A DNA stretch of 64,000 nt from Sinohyriopsis cumingii (taxonomy: Eukaryota; Mollusca; Bivalvia; Unionida; Unionidae): NCBI GenBank assembly GCA_028554795.2, contig CM068825.1:156479053-156543052 (forward strand). The letters are read 5' to 3'. Numbering within the stretch: the stretch's first letter is position 1; each line of letters starts with the position of its first letter. Shown here piece by piece: positions 25,637 through 35,242 of the stretch. The notes beneath the pieces are model-generated. The model had not been told where the DNA came from. It did not search any database and saw only the letters and a list, made by a program, of their open reading frames with translations. The position numbers and the translations under genes were made by a program.

Positions 25637-26365
25637 TTAAGTAGAGGACGGACACGTGTACAGGACAGACCCTCCGTCGTGGCACCAGTGGTGAAACAAG
25701 TGGGTACGAAATCGCAAATCATCGGGGCTCGTAGGTTTCAAATCGACAAGTAAATACACGTGTGGAGTTTGAGTGGCATCGTCGTACGCCTGCATCAGCC
25801 AAGGTGTCCCTAACAGTTTGGCTAAGACTTGCACTTGCGATTTATCTCGAGGGCTTTTAAACAAGACCACGCAATTCGCATTCAGACTGATGGTGCGATG
25901 GGCTTTACTTTGTTGAAACAAATTTTTAGTGATGTAAACGACACTGGCATTACGATGATGCCCTTTGCGCGTGAACCACAGTTTAATTTCTTCTTCGTCT
26001 TCTCCTAACATATCGTCAAAAATGACCAAATCGGTTTGACGGGAGTCAGAGACGATGCCGTCGTCTTCTTTAGGAATGCCTTCCACAAACACAATGGAAT
26101 CGACTTGACTTTCTCGCAAGAGACTGTACGCCGATTGCCACTCTTTGTAACACCACACGATGCGTTGAGGTGGACGATCGATCAAATGATGTTTATGTTC
26201 GATCAAACGTTTGACAAATTCGGTTTTGCCTGAACCGCTAGGTCCAGCAATGAGCATGTTAAAGGGATGGCGAAGATACAAAGCCTCCCAACTGGCACGA
26301 TCTAAGTGTTCGTCGATGACTTTGACAGTTGAGGAAGAGGGAGCGGAGACAGCAGAGGTAGCCAT
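25637..26365 (-). CDS. ATP: DNA-packaging ATPase, FtsK/HerA (A32-like) type (242 aa)
   Basis: Walker A GPSGSGKT at about residues 42-49, Walker B LVIFDDML at about 113-120, and a sensor-like stretch VVYITKNLFQQ. These are the marks of the genome-packaging ATPase of Polintons and related DNA viruses, which pumps DNA into the capsid. Length is in the family range. The frame is intact, unlike copy 2, which has a TAA in place of CAA. A TATA element lies 47 bp upstream of the ATG (26412-26419) and is conserved in copy 2. Confidence 0.92.
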   Translation of the reverse strand: MATSAVSAPSSSTVKVIDEHLDRASWEALYLRHPFNMLIAGPSGSGKTEFVKRLIEHKHHLIDRPPQRIVWCYKEWQSAYSLLRESQVDSIVFVEGIPKEDDGIVSDSRQTDLVIFDDMLGEDEEEIKLWFTRKGHHRNASVVYITKNLFQQSKAHRTISLNANCVVLFKSPRDKSQVQVLAKLLGTPWLMQAYDDATQTPHVYLLVDLKPTSPDDLRFRTHLFHHWCHDGGSVLYTCPSST

Positions 26366-26411
26366 AGTGTGAGGAATGTCACTTGTGACACGAAAACAAA
26401 CAAGACGAGAG

Positions 26412-26419
26412 TTTATATA
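26412..26419 (-). promoter_or_regulatory. TATA element of ATPase gene
   Basis: Minus strand GTATATAAAC. The same site is at 61926-61934 in copy 2. Confidence 0.65.
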
Positions 26420-26448
26420 CTTTTTTCAGGACACGTTTATTGAATGTT

Positions 26449-26742
26449 TTAAACATGAATACGAAAGACAAAAATACATAAAAGCCAAAGCCTTAAGTAC
26501 AACGATAAAAGGCACATGATAACCATCAACGTGGAATAAAAACAAGTGTCTGTAAAACATGTTTTGGGTAATGTTCTGACCAGTTCTATAGACGGTAAGG
26601 TCACACAAGTGTCCTCCAGAAAGGGTCTTTCAGGGATGTCCACGACCGTCCTGTCCTGGGTGACGGGTTCTTCTGGTACTGTCACTAACACAGGTTGAAA
26701 AGTCGCAAGGCTCACAATCGCATTCCACTTCAGAAGCCCCAA
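26449..26742 (-). CDS. Short membrane protein, start lost (up to 97 aa)
   Basis: The C-terminal segment STLMVIMCLLSLYLRLWLLC is a clear membrane span, preceded by an acidic/proline-rich stretch (TVPEEPVTQD, PERPFLEDTC). Copy 2 shares it up to about 62222 (26702 here), where homology between the elements stops, so the N-terminus is not comparable. No ATG is available in frame before an upstream stop. An AATAAA lies at 26436-26441, just past the stop. Function unknown. Confidence 0.5.
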   Translation of the reverse strand: MGLLKWNAIVSLATFQPVLVTVPEEPVTQDRTVVDIPERPFLEDTCVTLPSIELVRTLPKTCFTDTCFYSTLMVIMCLLSLYLRLWLLCIFVFRIHV

Positions 26743-26826
26743 ACTTGAATTGTGCCTGTCTGAATTTGTTTTGTGTTCCTCTGAAAGTATTAATCTTGTT
26801 CACTTGGTCTTGGTAGTCACAATGAA

Positions 26827-29800
26827 CTATCGATCTTGCCTAGGGTTCCTTTTTATATACAGACCAATACCGGCGTGTCCATACAGCAGGGTGAAATGAT
26901 TGGGAAGACGCACTCGCTTCTGGTACACGATTTGATAGACTTTTTCCAAGGGTCGACTGACGATGTGGTGAGTGGGTAAACGTACAATCTTGTTCGGTTG
27001 ATAGGTGGTCACTTGAAAGTGTTCATCTTCTCCAGATTGCAAGCCTTCTTTCAATACCCCAAAGTTGACCACACGACTGGTACGATAATTCAGAGTCAAT
27101 CCTTTCACTTTACACTTCGTGTGCACTTCTTCTTGTGGGTCCCGGTATTCGTAGCCGTAATGTTTTGGACCGCCACTGACGAAACTTAGAATCTTGTCGT
27201 CGGGATGCTCGTCTGTCCAGGCTCCTAAACGGTCTCCTTCGATGTCAGGGTGCAGTTGACTCGGGTGATCGATGTAAATGCAACTGTCCGTGTCAAAGTA
27301 CAGGACGCGTTCCCCTAATAGTTCTAAAGCTTCGTATAATTTTAAGCGAGCATAAGCTGTCACGTAAGCCGCAATGATGACATTTCCAAAAGAAGGATCG
27401 TCTTGTACAAAGTCCAGATCTTCTGCGTAATAGACCAAGATCAAATCCTCGCGAACGACGTCCACGTGTTTCATGAATTTGGTTTTGTCGTGAATCATGT
27501 GAAAGTAGCGGGAAGGTTCTGTCAAATGCTCCGTCTTGGGTAAACACGGACGTTGTGCCATTTTACCCCACAAGCAATTTAACATGCTTTTGGCAAACGA
27601 TCGCCTGCCTTCGTTTTTCTCGATGTGATCTAAAGCAATGCCTTCTTGTGCCCAGTATTTCTCTTTGAATGTATTTTGGTCTTCGGGAGTGTGACACCAG
27701 GAAGGATAGCCACTGGCTTCTTGTTTCAGTTTCAAAAAGGCACCCACGTAGTCTGCGAAAATGCCTTTCTGAGTGGGGTCACCCTTGTGGTATTGTTGTG
27801 TCTTGGGAAAGTGATAAATTTCGTACACTTCTAACAGTTAATATCCCATGTCCAGAGCTTTGAACAATTCTACGCTGACCCAGGTTCCCGTCAAAGCCCG
27901 TTCTTCCTGGGTCTGCTGACAAGGCTGATCTTGGTTGCATGTTTCGGCACAAGTACGGCACAAAGGAAACATCAGTTTGCCTTGGCAATGGTGAGGTAAG
28001 ACGGGATGGTACAAGTCCTTGGGAGGCAAAACATTGCACTTGATCAAGCCTTCGTATTGTCGAATGTTTTTCAGGTCGATGTGTTCCGTGAACAATTGTG
28101 GGTGCCCTGCAGGAAAGCGACAATATTTGCACACATAGGGATACAGCGAACACACGTCCAAGTATTTGATTCCTTCTCCTTTCTCTTCGTCGGCTTGGTA
28201 CAGCAAACAGATGGCATTGGTCCTTCCTCCGTACAAACTATCCCTCGGGTTCAACGGGTCCATGAACTGGTAACTTTCTACGAGGCGTTTAAACTCGGGA
28301 TCGGTTTTCAAACGGTGATCGTATTCGTGTTCCCACATTTCCACCACTTGGTATCCTTCCTGTTCTAACTTTAGGCGTCGCTGACAAGTGGCCTTGTACA
28401 AGTCTTCCATGGTTCGTTGTAAAAACTGATTTTTAGTGCCACGGTCAGGGTAACAGACGGGACATCCGTGAAATAAGCAACCGTTAAACTCGTACACGAT
28501 CTTGGGGTTTTCTAAGTCCCAGCTATCGACCGAAGGCGTTCCATTGGTCTTTTCGCCTCCTCCGTTGCGGGCATGCTGAATCCATTTGTCTTCCTTGTCG
28601 CACAAGTAATGTAACCAGCGTAGGGCTTTGACCGAGTATTGACGTTTGACATAGTTGGTCGTTTGAGGACTGATAACAGCCACGGTGTTTTCAGGCATGA
28701 ATCGTTGCCGGTACACTAAGGAACACGCTTTGGCAATGGTGCAAGCTTCTTTCAAAGGATCGACCCCTCCGTGTTCCATGAACAGTTCTCGAAATTTTCC
28801 ACAGCATCGTCGTAAAATGTCCACGTCGGAACGACAATACTTTAACATTTCTTCCTGAAAGTCGAAAGGGTACTAGGCGTGAGCCTGGTACCAAGCGTAG
28901 AAAGATTCTCGTTGTTCGGTACGCATGTTGTCAGGGTTGTAATAGTGAGCCTCAGGTAAATGGGGTAGAACGGCATGTTGATTGGCTTCCGTATTGAAAA
29001 AGTGTGGAAAGTACCCTTTAGCCATTTCTGTCATTCCAAACGTTTTAGGCATTCGGCTCAATGGCATGGCCAAGTAACTCGTCGAATCTTTAAACTGTGC
29101 TTGTCCCACTTGCATGAAAATGATTTTGGCTCCGTTCAAAGTGACTTTAGGACACTCGGTGCCTTGTTCCGTATGGTGTCTCAAAAGAAACTGTCCATCG
29201 TATCCGGAGAAATTGTGAGCCATCACCGTGGCATGACGATGACAATCTCCGTAACGTTCGATGTTCTCTTGGCTCCACGTCTTGTCGATGGGATCTAAGA
29301 CCCATTGTGCAAAATCGGCTAACGTGTTCGGTCCTCGAAAGATGTTTTCACGCCCTCCGGGAATCTTACTGCAGTGAGGGCAATGACTGAAGATAGGTTC
29401 CTGAATGCACTTCTCGCACGCTCGATGAGACACGCAGAAATCAGGAATGTGAATAGCGGTCTCTTGCATGTATTCGAAATCAAAAAAGATGAAATTGACT
29501 TTCTTCTTGTGACCGTCCTCTTTCTCTGGTGGGGGTTGGTATTTTTGCACGTAGTATTCGTGTTCCAAGTCCACGATGTGGTGACAAATGTGACATTTTT
29601 TCTTTCCTGAACATACGTGTGCCTTGGCACTGTTGGTACGTATGCCTTGTCCACACGTAGGGCACAACCTCAGCAGTTGACAAGCACATTTCTGCTGTGA
29701 ACCTTGCGTCTTCAAATGTTGTTGGTAACAAGCAGGGCTGACAAACGTGCGCAGACAAGTTGAACAATGCACTGGTCCTTCGCTCAGACAATGTGGAGAG

Positions 29801-30891
29801 GCCAAACATCCTGAGCATTTCGATCCGCAATGCTTGTGTTGCTCTCGATTTTTATAGCCATAGTCACATTTCTCACAGTAATAGCTGTATCCTAGGAATG
29901 CAGTGATACTGGTAATGGTATCGAAATGGTCATCGTGATGATAAAGGTGAATGTATTTTCCATCCTTAAAGTCTTTCCCTCGAAACAACAGAGGCCCGCG
30001 CACTTCTTGAGGGTGCACTTTCAAGGTGTAGAATGGAGCTAGGGCATCTTGCAAATTTTGCATTTCATGAATGCCACAGGGTTTGTCTTTGGGCAAGCCA
30101 GCTTGTTGTAACAGGAGTTCTGCTTCGTTTCGTTGTTTGGCTCGGTCCGATTGTCGAATAGTTTTCCAGGCTCTTTTTCATTCTACCGTGTCGTTCTTGT
30201 TGACATAGGTTCGTCCCACCACGATGGCCCTGGCTAAACACATCTGGTCTTGACAATTGTGAATTTGGACGAGACTTGTTTTGGTGCTGCGAAGCTCGTC
30301 CACCAATAACATCTTTTTGCGTCCAGTCCCTTGAGGAGGAGAGACGTGGGTCATGTCCAGAGTGGCTTTACCATCGGTGATGTCAAACTGGTCATTAGAT
30401 TGTTGTACGTGTTGATTTTTGTCCATGACTTTGGAAGCAGTCAATTCTGCACGGGTGCTAAACTCGATCCAAACAGGGGATTTCAAACCGTCGTGTTGTA
30501 TGGAAAGTCTCAAGCGATCGTCTTCTTTGGGTTGACATTGTCGCTTGAGTGTGGTGAGTAAAGAATCCCACACCCCGGTGGTGAACCCTTCTGCTTTCTC
30601 TAACGGTACTTCGGACTTGAAATCTTTAAACTTCACTGTGTATTTGTAAGCCGTGGTTCTGAATTTTCTAGAGGAGCGCTTTTCGGTCTCTCGAATGGAA
30701 TAGTACTTTTCAGGGTTAACTAAGGGTGGTGAACTTTCTTTAGAGGGTTCGGATTCTGGTTCACTCATGTCCTCTTCAAAATCACTGGCATGAATTTGTG
30801 CCAAGACTTCAGCTCTGGTACGAGGCGATAGATCACCTTTCTGCCTCTTACTTTCTTCTTCTTTCTTTTCAAATGAATTGGATCGTTTCAT
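26827..30891 (-). pseudogene. POLB: Protein-primed DNA polymerase B, three in-frame stops
   Basis: Replicative polymerase of Polintons, about 1355 codons in one continuous frame. An N-terminal domain (residues 1-237, ending ARAIVVGRTYV) is followed by a Cys-rich block (YYCEKCDYGYKN, CPTCGQ, CHICHH). The exonuclease motifs are FDFEY (about 470), HNFSGYD (about 570) and YCRSDVD (about 687). The polymerase motifs are DVCSLYP (about 910), KSMLNCLWGK (about 1100) and DTDS (about 1200), then KGLTLNYRTSR. The frame is broken only by TGA at 30178-30180, TAG at 28873-28875 and TAA at 27838-27840; there is no frameshift. No PolB is visible in copy 2 within the window. It is transcribed divergently from the zinc-knuckle gene. 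Confidence 0.95.
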
Positions 30892-30924
30892 CTTGAGTGA
30901 AAAAAGTCAAATGACTAAAATTTA

Positions 30925-30995
30925 AACACCATGGACTAATTTATAGTCCTAGCAGACCAGTGTATATAAAGGGTATGTGTCTTGTCCTTTCACTA
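30925..30995. promoter_or_regulatory. Divergent promoter, PolB and zinc-knuckle genes
   Basis: A minus-strand TATA (CTATAAATTAG at about 30937-30947) lies about 50 bp before the PolB ATG. A plus-strand TATA (GTATATAAAGG at 30962-30972) lies about 70 bp before the zinc-knuckle ATG. Confidence 0.65.
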
Positions 30996-31042
30996 TTCAT
31001 TTCACTCTCAAACCGAGCACAACGACGGAAGAGACTACCCAG

Positions 31043-31518
31043 ATGGAACGTTTCATAAGAGCGTTGCGAGGGGTCATTAGAAAATTTTCTTCAGACCAGC
31101 CGACGGAGTACTCTCCTTCCTTTCGAGATAAAATTCAAGATACTTACTATATCTGTCAGAAGAAAGAGCATTGGTCTTCAGAGTGTCCAGACCGTCAAAA
31201 AAGAAAAACAGGGGCTGGAAAGACAAAAGTCAAGATACCTGTTATTATTGTCAAGAAAAAGGACATTGGTCTCCAGATTGCCCAAAAAAGAAACAAGAGG
31301 AGTCAGAAGAACAGAGGGATTCTTCAGAGGAAGAAGAGGAGGAAGATAGCAGAGAGGTGAAGAAAAAGAAACAGGAGAAGAAAAGAAGAAGGGAAGAAAT
31401 TGAGGAGGAAGAGGAGGAAAAGACTGTGACGGTGAAGAAATTTAAAAAAACAGAGAGACTAAACAGTGAGGCAGAAGAAGTGAATGTACTTTTTAAAGTG
31501 CTCTGTTGTGAATTGTGA
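31043..31518 (+). pseudogene. CCHC zinc-knuckle protein, frameshifted
   Basis: One of only two candidate plus-strand genes of the element. From ATG 31043 it encodes MERFIRALRGVIRKF, then a decayed knuckle (YYICQKKEHWSSEC, first Cys replaced by Tyr). After a change of frame between about 31195 and 31230 comes a perfect CX2CX4HX4C knuckle (CYYCQEKGHWSPDC). The two knuckles sit in a tandem duplicated segment (QDT.Y.CQ.K.HWS..C). The C-terminal part is a long acidic/basic low-complexity tail (EEEEEEDSREVKKKKQEKKR). Retroviral Gag and many nucleic-acid-binding proteins use such knuckles. It is followed by AATAAA at 31544-31549. Confidence 0.72.
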
Positions 31519-31625
31519 ATTGGATTGTAACTATTTATAAAAGAATAAATTAGGTATAAATAGGTAAGTGTCTTTGAGTTTTGATTTTAAATAAGACGCT
31601 ACACTCACGCACTCATATACATGTT

Positions 31626-32291
31626 CTATAGGGGTAAAATGGTTTTTTTTTGAGTTATTGGCAATTGAAAGTCTATCTCTTTTCGAGAGAAATGGGTGGC
31701 CCTGAAAAGGGCCTTTGGTTTTTGGTGTAGGGGTGAGTTTAAGCAATCAACTTTAACTGCCTTAAGCCTTTTGCCACGGCCGAGGCCTACTTCTGATGAT
31801 GATGATTGGGTTGAAATCACCAAGGGTGGTACGATAGGCTTAGTCACAGGGTTGGCGTCTTTAGCGCGGGAAGGTCGTATTCTCTTCGGTCGTGATAAAG
31901 AAGTCTGATACATTTGTTTCAGACTTCTTAACTCCGCTAAAATCTCTAACAGTACCGTGACCGTTTGATTTTCACCCTCTTGTTTCTTTGCTGCTGCTTC
32001 TTCTTGTTGTTGTTTTATTTTTCTTACCTCTTCTTGCTGTTGTTGCTGTAAAAGAAAGGCTTGTTCCGCTTCCTTTTCTAGTTGTATAAATTTCTCCAAT
32101 TCTTCTTTCTGTCTCTGTCTAAAATTCTCCACGTGTGGTAATGAAGGTGACGAAGGTTCCGGAACAAATTCTTGCGAGGTAAGAAAATCCACAAAATCCC
32201 AATGTACCTCTTCTGAAAGTAAGTCCGGGTTCCCTTTTGTAGTCTCCACTGCTGGTGCACCCCAATGGATCGTTTTCTGAGTTTCCGTCAT
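31626..32291 (-). CDS. Accessory protein D, coiled coil (up to 221 aa)
   Basis: No family known. The acidic N-terminal region is followed by a Gln/Glu-rich coiled coil at about residues 55-115 (FLLQQQQQEEVRKIKQQQEE), a leucine-rich stretch (VTVLLEILAELRSLKQMY), then a basic Ser/Pro tail. The open frame reads through the histone-type stem-loop at 31698-31713, which would remove its stop from a mature RNA. A +1 shift near its end would stop at about 31739, ahead of the stem-loop, so a small indel near the 3' end is likely. The start at 32291 follows a CTATATAG TATA box at 32341-32348. Confidence 0.68.
   Translation of the reverse strand: MTETQKTIHWGAPAVETTKGNPDLLSEEVHWDFVDFLTSQEFVPEPSSPSLPHVENFRQRQKEELEKFIQLEKEAEQAFLLQQQQQEEVRKIKQQQEEAAAKKQEGENQTVTVLLEILAELRSLKQMYQTSLSRPKRIRPSRAKDANPVTKPIVPPLVISTQSSSSEVGLGRGKRLKAVKVDCLNSPLHQKPKALFRATHFSRKEIDFQLPITQKKTILPL
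31675..31720 (-). terminator. Histone-type 3' end signal 4
   Basis: Minus strand GGCCCTTTTCAGGGCC (31713-31698), preceded by CCAAA and followed by ACCCA, then the HDE-like CTCGAAAAGAGATAGA. Of the eight this is the closest to the animal histone consensus on both sides of the stem. Confidence 0.88.
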
Positions 32292-32334
32292 GTTGAATCA
32301 CTGTCTCGCATCGATTGACTGCACACAGGAGGTA

Positions 32335-32520
32335 GCGAATCTATATAGACCACGTGATGTCACAGACTGTTCTCTTCGGATTGGATGCGAGCTGACTGAA
32401 TTTTGTAATCAATGTTTGGTTCGGATTGGATGCGAGCTGACTGAATTTTGTAACCAGTGTTTGGATTGGTCAATAAACTCAATCGGTTTAAATCCTTCTT
32501 CTACCTATAAATAAGCGCAG
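32335..32520. promoter_or_regulatory. Divergent promoter with ATTGG repeats
   Basis: Two tandem copies (about 42 bp) of a CGGATTGGATGCGAGCTGAC unit, then GGATTGGTCAATAAAC. ATTGG is an inverted CCAAT box, so three occur within 90 bp. A minus-strand TATA (32341-32348, gene D) and a plus-strand CTATAAATAAGC (about 32504-32515) flank them. Confidence 0.7.
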
Positions 32521-32557
32521 TTCACTGCATTGATTTACCTATTCTCGTCGCCTCAGA

Positions 32558-32779
32558 ATGTGGACTGACGTTGAATCTTCCACCCTTGTGTCAACAATGA
32601 TGTTCAGGACGGACATACCGATGTATGTCCGATCAGAATGGACAGTTGTCCACAGGAACCTATGGATTCGTAGGATTTACGTGGAGAGGCAAGGATGCCT
32701 CAAAAGAGTCCTGATTTACGGTCCTACAGTGAGACAAAGCCTAAGGACAAGAAGAAGTCACAGATGCCCTTCATGTTAA
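32558..32779 (+). CDS. Accessory ORF E at right end (73 aa), uncertain
   Basis: A short open frame from ATG 32558, about 45 bp after a plus-strand TATA box and ending 20 bp before the histone-type stem-loop in the right terminal repeat. The spacing to both signals is what the other accessory genes show. The product is basic (WTVVHRNLWIRRIYVERQG) and has no relatives I can name. Another frame from 32695 also ends near here and could be the true 3' part after a frameshift. Confidence 0.4.
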   Translation: MWTDVESSTLVSTMMFRTDIPMYVRSEWTVVHRNLWIRRIYVERQGCLKRVLIYGPTVRQSLRTRRSHRCPSC

Positions 32780-32789
32780 GGGCATATAT

Positions 32790-33218
32790 AAACCCAAAGG
32801 CCCTTTTCAGGGCCAGCCACATTTCTCGAAAAGAGATCGACTTTCAATTGCCTACCCCTTTTTTATTTAATATATGTGTGTGTGTTCTATCCCTCTCCCC
32901 TGTTCCCTTTCCATAGACCCCTCAGGTCGGGACCTTATTAAAATAGGGCCCTGACCCTGTTCTATTTTATCGCTCAACAGACCCACAATCTATTCCCATG
33001 TTAAATTTACATAGTCCCCAGATTGTCCCATGGGGTCCTGTAATGGTAATTCCCATTGAGGCTAGAGTTGCCCAAGACTTTTTCCCATGTTCAATTCCTC
33101 TTGAGTCTAGAGTGCCGGGCTTGTATTCCCCATGTTAAATTTCCATTGAGGCTAGAGTGCCGGGACTCGGTCTGTAATGCTAATTCCCATTGAGGCTAGG
33201 GTGCCCCCATTTACTACT
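32790..33218. repeat. Right terminal inverted repeat of copy 1
   Basis: Inverted match to 15516-15945, with scattered substitutions (for example TGAGTCTAGA for TGAGGCTAGA). The outer end ATTTACTACT mirrors the left AGTAGTAAAT. Confidence 0.92.
32795..32840 (+). terminator. Histone-type 3' end signal 5 (in right TIR)
   Basis: Plus strand GGCCCTTTTCAGGGCC at 32799-32814, preceded by CCCAAA and followed by AGCCA (one change from ACCCA), then CTCGAAAAGAGATCGA. As the TIRs are inverted copies, transcripts running outward from either end finish in the same signal. Confidence 0.82.
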
Positions 33219-33224
33219 ATCACC
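33219..33224. other. Right target site duplication
   Basis: ATCACC, identical to 15510-15515. Confidence 0.9.
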
Positions 33225-33465
33225 ATATAATCTTTTAAATCGAATTTTGTTTTCCATTTTTGGCAAGTTTGTTGAATCATTTTCACTGATCTTGTAATGT
33301 CTACGATATCTTGACGTTGTTGTTCGGTCAGTACGTATATGCCATTACATATGTGTGTATTTTCCAACATCAGATCCACATCCCAGTTCTTTATACTTGT
33401 TAGTCTCGTGAATGACAGTATGTGCCTTAAGTAGATTTTACCACAATTATATTCCCCATCTAAAC
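33219..33465 (-). CDS. Host exon interrupted by copy 1
   Basis: On the minus strand a good splice acceptor (TCTATTTGTTTACAG, ending at 33466) is followed by about 82 open codons (LDGEYNCGKIYLRHIL, NGIYVLTEQQRQDIVDITRS) up to the element boundary. If copy 1 and one TSD are removed, the same frame runs on from 15515 for a few codons and stops at TAG near 15497. So copy 1 appears to have landed in the final coding exon of a host gene. I do not recognise the protein. The acceptor and frame continuity are seen; that it was a functional gene is inferred. Confidence 0.55.
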
Positions 33466-35242
33466 CTGTAAACAAATAGACTTGTTTGAATTTAAACTCG
33501 TGAAATAGTTATGTTACTTGCTATCTATATTTAGAACTGTTTAGCCCTGAATAAGAGCATGATTTATTATTTAACATGATGTTAAATTTCCATTTGATGA
33601 CAAGGTATTTATTTCACATATTTGTTTCACCGATAATATAATTTGTAAATGTAAATAATAAATATATAATTTGGAACGTCAATAGGTCTAATATCAGTAA
33701 AAGATTTTACGTCTGTATTTAAGATATGAAAGCAAACTTCTAAATATTATGCTGTGTTCGCTCTGTCGCTTTCACCTCGCCGTGTTAAGAACGATTTCCG
33801 CTCAAGGCAAATGAAATTCACTAACTGTATTTCAGATCTGACATATATAAAAATTGATTATTTTGTGAAAAATTACTCCATAGCTTACTACGAATTAAGG
33901 CTTAATTTGACAATCTTTTTATTTAATGGATCCATACTTCAATAGGTATTGAACATTGCTTTGTCAATAATTGTTTGTTTGGTAGAGAACATATATGTAT
34001 ATTACTTAACTGATCCCAGCATTACACGTATCCAAAAAAGTCATATTGGCAGGACGAAAAAGTCAGCGTAACTTAATTTAAATCACAGACCAAAGTATAT
34101 TTTGTTATTGCAAAATGTGTTAAATGATAAAATATATCTTATGTTAATGGTCAGACGTTTAGGAATTTGAATATGCAATTGAAATTGAATTAATGCAGCT
34201 TATTGTAAATTATCAGTCTCTAAATGAGTCTATGTACACTAGTGCTTACACTACCAAGCTCATTTCTTCTGTATCGGTCAAATAGTAAATTAAAGAAGGA
34301 GTATATAAAATACATTTACCGGAAAAACAATAAATTTCCATAATGACTTGCAACAATCCAATAAATATATTTCATCTGTATTATTTGTATTGCTATTGAT
34401 GTCAATAATATAAGACAATGATGTATGCACTATGTTTCAGTATAAAATTGTATATTGATAAAATGTCATTGCATTATGGATATGTGGTCTAAGTTACAGA
34501 TACACATTCTGTTTGTCAGACAGTACGATATAGAAGAAGTACATGGCAAAATACATACAGAATATACTAAATGGCACACAGAACAATCAATGGCACCCCA
34601 CCAAGTAAAGTAACAACATCGCACATTCATACAATCCACATGAAAACACTCAAAAATCAGCTTTTGTAACCAAAATAAATAATTTAATGTCAGGAAAAGA
34701 GAACATTATGATTTAAATATTTTTCACAGATTTTCAGCTACATTCTTCGTTTCACCCAAATTCAATTTAACATTTCTACTTGTAAATGATGCCACATATT
34801 AAGTTTTTTTTCACACGTGACAGTCCACAAACGGCTTCTTGCACTCAATGAAATGTATTCGTTGGAGGCTCTCTCAAGTTGTTTTCCCTTCTATTCTTCT
34901 CATGTTTCATGTTTGATGCCTATCCATGTGTTTTTCATGTCTCATTATTTCCTTTTCCCTGTACATTTCTTGTGATGTTGTCTCTGGGTCTCATAAGTGA
35001 GGGTCCTATCTATTTACATATTTGGTTTGCCAATCTTTCACCTCTTCCTGCATTGTTCTTTACGAGTGTTTAGCTGCTAATTATTGCTGGCCACCAAAGG
35101 CAGAGTATTTTCTCGAGGCGTCTATTATTAAAACTGTGCATGATCGAATTAAGCTTTTACTGTTAAATATACGTTGCATCGTTATAATACTGATTTATCT
35201 AGATGTCGAAACTTTTTTGACCTTTAAATAAAAAGCTCTAGC
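33466..35242. other. Host intergenic or intronic DNA
   Basis: AT-rich, no recognised gene. It may be the intron upstream of the interrupted host exon. Confidence 0.45.

Larger units (their letters stand above)
15516..33218. mobile_element. Polinton/adintovirus-like element, copy 1, complete
   Basis: A 17.7-kb element bounded by inverted repeats (15516-15945 and about 32790-33218) and a perfect 6-bp duplication. It starts AGTAGTAAATGGGGGCACC and ends with the reverse complement of the first ten bases. It encodes the hallmark Polinton set: protein-primed DNA polymerase B, retroviral-type integrase with chromodomain, FtsK/HerA-type ATPase, adenain-like protease, double jelly-roll major capsid protein and penton. 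Most core genes lie on the minus strand. Nonsense codons, frameshifts and short deletions in PolB, integrase, penton and major capsid genes mean it cannot be autonomous as it stands. Confidence 0.95.

Noticed and set aside
28006..28368. 120-codon plus-strand frame opposite PolB, and similar frames opposite MCP, ATPase and penton
   Set aside because: They mirror strong minus-strand coding sequence with known motifs, lack their own promoter or homologues, and are antisense shadows.
31043..31518. LTR retrotransposon Gag because of the zinc knuckles
   Set aside because: No protease, reverse transcriptase or LTRs nearby, and it sits inside the Polinton with a shared promoter.
32695..32916. Plus-strand frame running from 32695 through the right stem-loop
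   Set aside because: Its second half is the hairpin and HDE read as protein. Only the part before 32797 could be genic.
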